Positions 38,017 to 48,163 of a stretch of 64,000 nucleotides of DNA are shown piece after piece. Under the pieces are notes generated by a model that was not told the origin of the DNA, searched no databases, and saw only the letters and a list, made by a program, of their open reading frames with translations. A program made the translations under genes and the position numbers. Position 1 is the stretch's first letter, and each line of letters starts with the position of its first letter. The DNA comes from Diploscapter coronatus (taxonomy: Eukaryota > Nematoda > Chromadorea > Rhabditida > Rhabditidae), in the NCBI GenBank assembly GCA_964036155.1, contig OZ038422.1:63325201-63389200 (forward strand). Reading direction: 5' to 3'.

Positions 38017-40785
38017 ATGTCTCAAACGTTTGCTGAACGGGTATTGCCTCAGAGGATGATGGTTTTGTTAAGAGAAGTCGATCAACAGGGGAAGGTTGTA
38101 TTCATTTGCTTACTATGCTCATTATTCTCTATTATGCCTGTAGGGTAGGTCATCTAATTTAAATATTCTAAGTTTTAATGTACTTTAGATATCATATGGT
38201 AGTGTTAAACGTTCCATCGTATATTCTTCAAGACTTTATAAATGGTTCGTTCCACAAGCACTTCAATATCATATTAGATACTAAGTCTCTGAGTATCATT
38301 TGGTAGGTAATAAAGTTAGAATAAGTAAAAATACGCTAACTTTAGCAATAGCTATACTACGGCACGGTTCTTTTCTTTTAAATGAAGTAATAGAATGATT
38401 TCGACTACAAAGCTATCAATTTCCTCAAATTTTCCTAAATCTGCTTGTTTCATTTTAAATTGAGTCGATTTGAACGCCTGAAAGGCAACCTGAAAACAGC
38501 ATGACAGTATGATATAGGATTTAACGAAATATTAAGAGAAAATATGCCTTACCTTACCATCCTCTACCCTACTCTAGCCTGTTTTGACTATGCTCGTTCA
38601 TTATGCCATGCGGTTTCCAAATGTATTGCGTGAAAACTTCACAAAATTGTTCAAATGTGTAAAAAGCATTGAAAATTAAAGATGATGAAAGAAAATAATG
38701 GAAAATCAATAATGTCGTAGAAAAAATTGCGCCGCACTTTAATAAAAAAAAAGCATACCGTAGTATAGCAGAAATATCGTGTTGTGGCTTAGAAACTGCC
38801 GCTAATTTTAGGTCGATTACAGTAGCTTCTCAGGGCTTAGGAGCTTTGATAGGCTGCTTTTTCGTTATGCCATTATCAAAGCTCGGAACAAAACGTGCCA
38901 TGATGCTTATTAACAACGCGATTTTAATAACGGGTATCAAATATTTCATTTTCTAATAGTAAGACTTATTTGCAGGTTCCCTGTTCATGTCTTTATCATA
39001 CTTTTCTAACTTCGCCATATTGTTAATACTTGGTAGATTTATGACCGGAGTTTATACGGGCTTAGCATGCGCATTAGTGCCATTATACGTGCAACAAATA
39101 TCGCCGAAGACTATTAAAGTAATTATTGAACTGTTATTTTTTAATTTAAATGTTACTTTCAGGGGTCATTGAGTTGTTTCATGCATATATCGGTTTCTTT
39201 TGGCTCAGCGTTAGGTGCAATATTTTCTTTGGACTTCATGGTCGGAGGCCCAAATACTTGGTTCATTCTGATGGGGTTACCAACGATTTTTGGTTTGCAT
39301 CTTAAAATTTTAATTTAAGTCCTAAATTTTAGGGGCAATAATGATGGCCGCTTCATTTTATGTGCCTGATACTCCAAACGATTTGCTACAAAACGGTCAA
39401 TATACTGAAGCGATAAAATCTATCAAGTTCTGAAACAATTTTGAAAATCAAAACTTTAAGTAATTTAGATTTTACTACGATATCGTCAATGAAGATGAAG
39501 ACCAATCCATACAAGAATATTGGGACCTGGTTCCTGAGGTAATTAACCAAATATTTGATTGCCCTAGTTAATTACCCAAGTTAAGATGCCGCAGCAATTA
39601 TCCTGCATGGAAGTATTTTCCAAGTCGAACATTCGGAATCGAATTTTCTTGGGAATGATCGCTAGTGGTACGCAGATTTTTTCAGGCAGTATGGTTGCAA
39701 TTAGCTACTCTACAAAGTAATTAACTAATTAGTTACCCTAATCAACTATATTTCATTATCCTAATTAAGTATGTTCACCGCTGTTTCATTTATGGCTTCG
39801 TTAATTCCTTTCCTACCAGCCTTGGCATCAATTGTATCTATACTATTAACGATTCCAGCGCTACAATTGGTAAAATGTATCCTTATTCTAATTCAAAGAT
39901 TAAATTTTCAGGTTGAAACCTGTGGAAGGAGACCACTCTTGCTGAATACTCTGATTTTATGTCTAATAGCAAACTTCTTGTTATTGTTATTCACACTACT
40001 AGCTGGTGATAGAGGTTAGTGTTGAGAAGTAACCAATATACGATGATATAGTACTCTGAATATTGAATAATATATATTTTTAAATCCTTTATTTCAAATG
40101 CACTATTATTTTATTAGTTTACTATAATTGTACAACTTATTAATTCCCAACAAGCAAATAGGCAAAAATCGAATTAATGACAAATTAAGAGGACTGGTGG
40201 GCCTCTTGGGGTTTCGCAATTTCGTTTCTGTTTTATGGAATTGGTTATAATCTTGGTACCGGGCCAGTTGCCTATTTTCTGGCGGGAGAGCTCGTGCCAC
40301 CCGAAGCGGCGTCAATTTCTTTGGGTTAGTTCAGCGAAATTTTCAAAAAAATATTCAATTTATTTACGATACCCATTAATCTAGGGTTGTAAGTAAAATT
40401 GTGAATGCTAAAATGATTCCGCTTTATAGTTGAATAGATCTGGTTTATATTTGCTTATAAGTTAAATATTTTTCTTTGCGAGTTTAGGAGCTTCCGTAGC
40501 TACAAATTGGTTCTGTTCGATGATTACCACGTTTACCTATTACCCATTGTCAGTGGCTATTGGCGGTTGGAGCTATTTGATGTTCATAGTTCCGAGGTAG
40601 TTCAACTATGCTGTTTTTTAATAATTCAAATTTGAAGTATAATATTCTGGATTATACTCTGGAGATTCTTGCCTGAGACTAAATATTATTACAAAGAAGA
40701 CTCGTACGATGAGAGACTACTGAATGATCTTGGGTCCCCAAATGGTTCTTATGGTACATTTACCGGTGAACCTGAGATTTTCTGA
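38017..40785 (+). CDS. SLC2/GLUT-type sugar transporter (MFS)
   Basis: Integral membrane transporter, probably at the plasma membrane; the substrate is unknown. Thirteen exons give 508 aa, the usual GLUT length, with about 12 hydrophobic segments. Family marks: LGRFMTGVYTGLACALVPLY then VQQISP after TM4 (GLUTs have GE-SP; Gln replaces Glu here), FYVPDTPNDLL (PESPR-like but with Asp-Thr), VETCGRRPLLL at TM8-9, LGTGPVAYFLAGELVPPEAA at TM10, and PETKYYY after TM12. In TM7 the QQLSG motif appears as TQIFSG. These changes suggest a diverged member. Exons: 38017-38144, 38189-38302, 38812-38933, 38976-39118, 39163-39292, 39333-39426, 39469-39538, 39586-39716, 39770-39869, 39912-40014, 40190-40324, 40488-40596, 40638-40785. 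Several introns end in TTAAG or GAAG instead of TTTCAG. Confidence 0.88.
38470..38640. repeat. Intronic inverted-repeat-like element, copy 8
   Basis: In transporter intron 2. CAGCATGACAGTATGATATAG and TTATGCCATGCGGTTTCC at the ends, with ATGCCTTACCTTACCATCC and CTACCCTACTC in the middle, as in other copies. Confidence 0.4.
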
Positions 40786-41059
40786 CTTATAAGCAAATCT
40801 AGGCAGGGGTTAAGCAGAATTCTAGGCGTATGCCCACTAATGTCACTTTTTATAGAATAATTTAGTCTTGAGTGAGTAGCCTCTCCACTAAAATATTGCA
40901 TTCTGGCTGAGAGCATGTATGTCTAGGTCTGCTTGTAAAAATCATGACTGTAAATATCGATCGGCATAATAAATTTATTATTCATAGAACAAAAATAATG
41001 GTCGAAAAGATATGGCTCAAAGGCACAACCAATATCATTATTTTAGCTTAAAAATTTTA

Positions 41060-43446
41060 TCACTCATTTTTGGATATGAGTCTTTCGATATGTGGTTTCG
41101 TCCAGACGTAGGTCCAAATGAAGAACAGCGTCGTGAGAGAAATCGGAATCGCTACTATTCCTGAGAAAGTTTGAGTTTTTAGCACTTTAATAAATTGCTA
41201 TTTTTTTACCGGCACTAACTAGTCCAGTCTGCAGGGCCAACGCAGTGACGGCGATTGTTCCTGAATTATTAAGATTAGCAAAAATAGTAAACAACTAGCG
41301 AGAAATAGTTGGAAACTGGTTAAAAAACGTGAAAACTAGCTAACAACTGCCAATTTTACCTCCAGCGGCGCCTCCGATACCGATTCCGAGTAATACCGAA
41401 TCCCCGCAAGCGGTCATCGCTGACGCACAACCCGTCACCCGTTTCGCCTCGTTTAGGCGCTTGTAGCGCTCCAATTCGGCCTGAAAGTAGCTAAAAATTA
41501 GCACTTTTTCTGAAGAACTAGCAAGACTAGTTAAAAAATTAGTGTTTTTGGAAAAAAAAAACAAAGAACTAGCTAGAGCAAGTAAATCCTGAGAAAATCC
41601 CTACATTGATGTCCTCCTGAAGCCGCTCCAGCATTTTAGAACGAATTTCAGTGGCTCCCAATTTCGGGCACTTGTCGTATATGTTCAAAGCAGTAATACC
41701 GTGCTGAAAGTTATGAATTAAAAGTCCTGAACTGAAACTAGCAGAGTTTTCGAATTTATATAAGAGAATTTTAATGTTTTGAGACGCAGATAATTATCGT
41801 TTTCGAGTAAACACAGGAAATTGCACTTCCACATATTTAAGACTAAAAACTGAAAAAGAGCTGACTTTTATGTGAGCCTCGAGTAATCGCTTCTCGCTCA
41901 TGTGACGCGGGTGTTGAGTAGACTGAAAACAGGAAAACGTCGATATATATTTTAATTTGGTAATTTTAAGAGATTAAAACTTTATGAACAATTGGCTATT
42001 GCAAATATTCGACCTTTATGAGGTTCGCTTATAATATGCTTTAGATTAAAAGGCTGATTTTTAAGTGACCAATTCTTATGACTTATTTATAATGTATAAA
42101 ACCAACTCGATCCATGCCCTTACAGTAGGCGATCTTAGCGTCATGTGCAGCTTCCATGCACAATAGCTTAGCATTCGCATTTAAGATATTCAACGGTTCA
42201 GGCATAGTGTTTCCATCGAAATGAGCTACGTATTCCTAAAGTTTAGAATTAAGATTAAACTTTAATTGAATGTTTATACTTTGATATATTGAATCATTTT
42301 CCTGCATGTTAAAGTTTTTCCGTTGACGTTCTTGGGCTTTAAATTTTCTGGATCGCACATAGCGGGTACGATTCGACGAATTTCTTCTCGAAATACGGGT
42401 CTCATATCTAAACATCGCTATTTTATGTTAGACTATGAAAACTAGCATATTTAAAAATACCTTTAACATGCCCTCTAAAACTTTGTCTTTCAGCGACTCT
42501 ATGCCCAGGGTGAGGCATCAGGAAACAGATTATATCATTAAAGCACTCCACCAAATGCTCCCTCACGGACCTTAGCTCTTCGGGTTGATCGTCTCTAATC
42601 TAAATTTCAATAATTAAATATATTTAATTGACCAATTACGATTTAACTTAACTACCTCCAAAACGGAATCCAAATACCGCTTCCCGCCAAATTGACCATA
42701 ATCATATTCCTCAGGCGATTTGAAGTCTCGAACGCAAAAACATAGGGTCTAAATATGCCCTCATTTAAACTGCTTTAAACAAAAATATACTTGAAACGGC
42801 TTTCCAAAATCTCCCACATCTCGTAAGGCCATTCGTCCGTATTCCACAAACAAAGATAGATGTTGGAGGTTGTCCTCTTGAACGTTGTCCACCAAGTTAT
42901 AAATCTAAAAATATTCTATTAAAAGCTAAATTTTAAAAGAATTCGAAAATATGAATATACCTGGCAAGAACTAATCAAAGTAGACAAGGCGAATATTGTC
43001 ATACATTGCTGATATGTGGAATTATTGTCGAATGTACCTTGGGTGTCCATCTAAAACAGCAAAGTCGATAAAAATATTTAAAACAACGAAATTCACCAGG
43101 ATCACAGCAATATTCTCCCCTGAAGCGCTCTCGATCATGATCGGTTCACCCCACATCCAAATGCCAATCGTGTCCCGCTTCGTGCCACTTCTCCAGTGAA
43201 ACCCATGCAGTTGGCAGTCGTCCATTAGCCACTCCATCGGCACGTCTGCCTAATTCAAACATTTAACTGAGACAATTGGGGTGATCAAATGTATATTCAA
43301 CTGCTACTAATTACCTGCTGAGACTTCTGTAGATTGTACAAGTATTCTAGAAAACAATTCAGCAGAAAGCTCTTCCCTTTTCGGAATGCTCCAGCCACAC
43401 TGATGATGACGCACTGAAAAACAGCTAATTGAAAATGTAGTTGCAT
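41060..43446 (-). CDS. Atlastin-like dynamin-family GTPase
   Basis: ER-membrane GTPase that fuses tubules. Thirteen exons give 468 aa, shorter than most atlastins (about 540-560). GTPase motifs: P-loop [11 protein letters not shown], switch region [12 protein letters not shown]3 [10 protein letters not shown], and G4-like [26 protein letters not shown] and VEYGRM are atlastin signatures. A middle helical domain follows, then two hydrophobic segments near 390-450 ([12 protein letters not shown]... and [18 protein letters not shown]) and a short tail. The N-terminal 50-60 residues before the first beta strand are missing. The start used (ATG at 43446) is an in-frame extension lying in a hairpin-like repeat; an alternative is a 3-nt ATG exon at 43535-43537 spliced to 43422. 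Exons: 43315-43446, 43097-43249, 42961-43050, 42791-42904, 42656-42748, 42461-42599, 42280-42407, 42107-42235, 41866-41922, 41605-41703, 41360-41480, 41210-41260, 41060-41160. Confidence 0.87.
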
Positions 43447-43530
43447 GGTTACAAGTAACTTCGTTAAATAGAACAATATTAACTAAGTCTGCATATGAGT
43501 TGTAGCGATATTTACAAATTGCTCTAAAGT
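43427..43530. repeat. Inverted-repeat-like element at the 5' end of the atlastin gene
   Basis: Minus-strand GCAATTTGTAAATATCGC and, at the other end, TGTAGTTGCATGGTTACAAG match the arm style of the intronic hairpin family. Its presence suggests that this stretch is an intron or leader rather than coding. Confidence 0.4.
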
Positions 43531-43984
43531 ACACCATTTCAGTTGTTCATTATTTCGGTCCCTCGATGATCTTTTCTAATAAGAATGAGAAGATGAGAGG
43601 TGAATTGCCTGAGATATTTGTGATGTCGTCTTCGTTTCTTCAGCGCTTGCCTTACGTAGCGCTCCTTTTTCTCTTCATTAGCAGTGGGGAAAATACTTGC
43701 TGCTGTTCACCTTCTCTCCGCATTCTGCTTTGGCGCGTCCGAGAAAACCGAAAATCGGATATAGAGATACAGAGAAAGACGGAGATATGCGATAAAGGTG
43801 TTCGGCAGAGAAAAACGTCTCCTTCTCCGAAGAAAAGTGAAGAAAGGTAGACTGCCTTTTGGAAGCATGCGTATACGTGTTCCAGCGTCAAGCTTTCTCC
43901 CTCCCTGCGCGGAGGAAAAAGAACTGTCTTTGGCCGTCACTTCTTCAGTCTTTTCTCCATTTTTCTTCGAATTTGATCATCTTC

Positions 43985-44102
43985 TCCCACTCTCTGTCGA
44001 TTTCTCTCCCAGCATCCCCGATCTCTCCCACCATATAAAAGGGTCGGTCTGCCCTGTCATGCCCCTGGTTGTCTTCCTCTGCAGTCGAATCAGACGAACA
44101 GG
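43985..44102 (+). promoter_or_regulatory. Collagen promoter with TATA box
   Basis: TATAAAA at 44034-44040, preceded by a C/T-rich tract and followed about 65 nt later by the collagen ATG. The spacing fits a strong TATA promoter. The region 43450-44034 is shared with the divergent atlastin gene. Confidence 0.7.
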
Positions 44103-47100
44103 ATGGACATCGACTCGAAAATCAAGGCGTACCGCTTCGTCGGCTATGCCGCAGTTACGTTCTCCGCTGTGGCCGTCCTGTCGGTGTGCGTCACCCTGCC
44201 GATGGTCTATAACTACGTCCATCACGTCCGATCCCAGATGCACTCCGAGTTGAGCCTGTGCAAGGTAAGCGGGGGAGGAGCCGTTGAAAAATGAGAAAGA
44301 AAGAATTTTCTAAGAGGTTCCTTTTGAAAATTTTCTTCAATGAATTTCCTGTAAACGCACAACCTTCATCTTGTCTACTTGTCACAGGAGGAATGCTTGT
44401 CGAAATGGTTGCATTTTTGATGATGGCACTTCCTCAATTGTCATTTCCTCAAGGAGAAGGTGTTATCTTTCAAACAAGCTAAAAGAATAGATGCTTCTGA
44501 GATTTACGTTAAAAACCCGAAAGAAGATAAAGGTGCTATTTTGATATTTCCAGGGTAACGCCAAGGACGTTTGGTCCTCGGTGTACAACATCAAGGAGTT
44601 GCCCGTCGCCGCCAACAGAACCATCCGTTCGGCCGCCTCGTCCTACAACGAGCAGTGCGCCGGATGCTGCTTGCCCGGACCTCAGGGTCCTCAGGGAGTA
44701 CGATTATTATTGATGTTATTTCAAATTCAATTCAATTCAATTGAAAACTATTTCTTGTAATAATTAAATATATTAAACTCGAAGAAGGGGTTCATTAGCC
44801 ATTTTGAGGCAATATTTTCAAATCTACCCTTAGTTTAAGTTAATATTTAATGAAAAATGTTCCGAAAAGGGCAAATTCGGCCGCAATTTCTAAATATTAT
44901 ATTATAAAAGCATTAATAATTTAAATTATAGAGCCCAGGAAAGCCAGGTCGCCCAGGCCGGTAAGTATAGTTAACTTCTGCACCATAAAATTATTATTCG
45001 CATATTTTCAGACCCGGAGCCCCAGGAAACCCGGTTTGATCACGCATTGAGCCTAAATTGGCAATGAATAGCTAAATTTTTAAGGGAGCCCCAGGACGTC
45101 CTCCTCAGGCACCTTGCGAGGTAAGCTTTGAAATATTTTCACGACAAATTTGAATTTTTAACCTCTAAATTAGCCTGAAGTCAAAAATTCAATTTAATCA
45201 TTTCGATTCATTCGTCTATTATTCTGATTTTTCGACTTTAGCCTGTGACTCCACCACCATGCAAGCCATGCCCACAAGGACCCAAGGGACCAGTAAGTGA
45301 CTAAAAATAGCTCAATCTACCGACCCAATTGAAATCTCAGCCGATTGAGCTTTCATTTGGCACCAAATAACCCCATATAATGATTGAAATTTCAGCCCGG
45401 ACCACCAGGTAAGTTCGCAGACGGATTTTCCTGATCTAGGAGAAGCTTAATCCGTTGGATTTAAGGAGAGCCAGGTGAACCAGGAGGAGTTGGACCAGCT
45501 GTAAATCTTTAAAATTTACTTATATTAAACGTAATCATAGAAATTGAAAAATCGAAAAAAGCGCATTTTTGAGTAATTTTTCCTAAGATATCAAATATAG
45601 CTGAAAATCACCTACAAACATACTAATATGTTATATTTTAGGGACCAAAGGGACCAGATGCACCACCAGGGTAAGCAGTTGATCTTTTATCAGCAATGCT
45701 AAGATAGTACAATATCAAAAGTGCTGAAAACATCGCAACTTAATTCATATTTTAGCTCATATTGTACCATTTTTATCATTGAACACTAGTTCGATCCAAA
45801 TCTGATGATAATTTAATATATTTTAGCGAACCAGGACCTAAGGGACCACGTTAGTCGATTTTCAATCATATTATATAGATCATTTTACTGGTTTAATTGA
45901 AATATCAGTCAAATGATTTATCGCTTGATACTGAATAACAATATTAATGATTGTAATTTCAGCCGGACCACCAGTAAGCCGATTAAACCTATATATTCGT
46001 AAGAAGTGTATTAATTTGTATATTTTCAGGGACCACCAGTACGTTGATTTGCACCTGTTTAAGTTTTTGACCTAATTTAATCATGATTATTTCAGGGAAA
46101 CCCAGGGTTCGTGCATTCAAGCTTGAATATTCGGATTTTTTCGAGTATTCAAACTTAAATGATCGAAATTTAGAGCACCAGGAGCCGCAGGAGAGAATGC
46201 CCAGTCCACACCCGTCCTCCCAGGACCCAAGGGACCACGTATGTCAATTCTTAATAGTACTATAGTTCAACCTACCAGATTATTTGAAATCTCGGTCGAT
46301 CGAGCTATCATTTGATACCAAATATCCTAGGTAATGGTTTAAATTTCAGCCGGACCACCAGGCAAGGATTTCTGCGACTATTCGAGACTATTTACGAATA
46401 TATCGTAGTCGGAGTTCAAACTGTTGAACTGCGATTGAGCTATATTCGAAAATAGCGAAATAGTCGCACTAAATCGGCAAATTCAGGCCAGCAAGGACCA
46501 GTAAGCTCTAAAACATTCGCATGGTTGTCTAATTATCGCAATTTTAGCCAGGCCCTCCAGGCAGCAATGGCGGCGATGGAAACAATGGAAGCCCCGGACC
46601 AAAGGGGTAAATTTTCAACTGGAACTTCCAATATAACTTCAAATAAATTGATTTTAGACCACCAGGAATCCCGTATGTCGAACATTTCTATGTTACCTAT
46701 ATTTTTGGGTCTAAAAGCTTGATTTCAGAGGAAATCCAGGAGCCGACGGACAGCCGTAAGTTCCCTGATTAGCTGATCAACTTTTCGACCTAACCCCCAA
46801 TTTTCAGAGGCGAGCCCGGAAGCCCAGGAAGAGACGTACGGATTATCACTATTTGTTTCTTTATGATTACCTTGATGAATGATGAAAACGTCGTAACATC
46901 GTAATATATATATATATGCATTGGTTAGAAGGAGTAATCTCATCCTACACACTTAACGCTACTCTACCCTATGATAGTTTCTCAGCATCTTACGTTGTTA
47001 CGATATTTCAATATTGAGAATTTGAACTTCCAACGATGAGCATATTGATTTTGGAAAATTTGCAGGGCCAGCCCGGAGAGAAAGGAATCTGCCCCAAGTA

Positions 47101-47391
47101 CTGCGCCATCGACGGAGGTGAGTAGTTGCTTTTATATTTTAAAAAAAGTTCGCGACAAGCTCACATTTGATTTTTAAGAAAACCTGGAAAGATTGTTTCA
47201 TCTGTTACATCGTTACATATGCGAGAAAAATTCTTTGCCCTACCATCTCATGTACTATTTCGCATGTAATGGTGTAACGATGTAACTACTTTCCCAAATT
47301 GCAACTTTAATTACTATAATCCGTCCATTAATATGCCGATTTTTATCTCGCTATTTTAGGCGTGTTCTTCGAGGACGGAACCAGACGATAA
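44103..47391 (+). CDS. Cuticle collagen with about 22 exons
   Basis: Structural protein of the exoskeleton, about 292 aa. The N-terminus has a short cytoplasmic part, a membrane anchor (FVGYAAVTFSAVAVLSVCVT) and a furin-like site (RTIR) at about 76. Cys clusters CAGCC and CEPVTPPPCKPC flank the first Gly-X-Y blocks. Gly-X-Y repeats with short breaks (ENAQSTPVLP) follow. The C-terminus ICPKYCAIDGGVFFEDGTRR is the form seen in many worm cuticle collagens. What is odd is the gene structure: about 22 exons, most 9-65 nt, interrupting almost every few triplets. Micro-exons include 45396-45408 (13 nt), 45963-45973 (11), 46030-46038 (9), 46096-46106 (11), 46350-46361 (12) and 46487-46500 (14). The intron after 46361 starts with GC (CAG|GCAAGG). 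AATAAA at 47545-47550. Confidence 0.92.
46875..47035. repeat. Intronic inverted-repeat element, copy 10
   Basis: In a collagen intron. ATGAAAACGTCGTAACATCG is mirrored by TTACGTTGTTACGATATTTC; the middle holds an (AT)n run and CTACTCTACCC. Confidence 0.5.
47175..47306. repeat. Intronic inverted-repeat (hairpin) element, copy 9
   Basis: In the last collagen intron. Left CTGGAAAGATTGTTTCATC and CGTTACATATGCGAGAAA; right TATTTCGCATGTAATGG, GTAACGATGTAACTAC and TTTCCCAAATTGC, mirror images of each other and close to copy 1. Confidence 0.65.
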
Positions 47392-47750
47392 ATCTCATCG
47401 ATCAATTCAATTTGATTGCCGAAGAAATACCTCATCATCATATAAGCCACTACTTGAAAGATCAGCGTTATTTATTAGTTGCTATTTTAATTGCCGCCAC
47501 GGTAATGAGGCAAGGCAAATTATCCTAGGCAACCAACCACAAAAAATAAAGATTTCGATCATCAGTTGATTTGTTACCTACGTCATGAAAATTGATTTTC
47601 TGCTATTTCTTTCGCGCGTTTAAAGCCAGAGGCAGGTATGGAGAGAACGAGACAGGAATATCGTATTGGATAAGAACGTAAGCGAAGGAGAGAAGAAATT
47701 AAGAGAAGGAATGGGAAATATAATAAACAAGATAATATGTTTAAAATGGA

Positions 47751-48163
47751 AATTGATATTTTAATTTACTAACCCTTTTATTGGCGATTGCATTATGTCC
47801 AAACACCGTATTTAAAGCGTTTTCGTTTAATCGAAATTTCCCGGGAATTTGAGGATTCGGCGCGAAGATCTAAATTTACTCGTTTATTTCATTAGCAATT
47901 CGAGAAAAGATCAGCCTTATTACAACAAGATTTGAAATAACAACACTTAAATAAATCTATCGAAAATGTGGTAAATGGAAAATAGTTTTGCCTAAGAAGA
48001 AACTAGTTTTGTTATCTAAAAGTCTTGCTATCAAAAAACCATGTTAATTTCGAATTGTCATTTAATTCACCTGAACCGCACGTATTTTATGTCGATGCTC
48101 CCATTGCTCTCGGGTGCTGAAGTGCGCTTGAAATGGAGCGGTTAAGTCGAAATCGAAGGACAT
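47751..48163 (-). CDS. Small uncharacterised protein
   Basis: Two exons (48071-48163 and 47751-47869) give 73 aa. Exon 1 starts 4 nt after CTTTTTAG, as in a trans-spliced gene, and reads MSFDFDLTAPFQAHFSTREQ then WEHRHKIRAVQ; exon 2 begins IFAPNPQIPGKFRLNENALN. Both junctions have proper GT and AG in the same phase. There is no signal peptide or membrane segment and I do not recognise the family. A second donor (AGG|GTTAGT at 47773) could lead to more exons, but none was found. It ends tail-to-tail with the collagen gene. Confidence 0.42.

Noticed and set aside
39567..39585. The SL1-like core as part of a real SL RNA gene, or as coding sequence of exon 8.
   Set aside because: It is not followed by the GT donor and Sm site of an SL RNA gene. 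Treating it as coding would leave a 29-nt intron, too short; the AAG acceptor gives 47 nt, like its neighbours.
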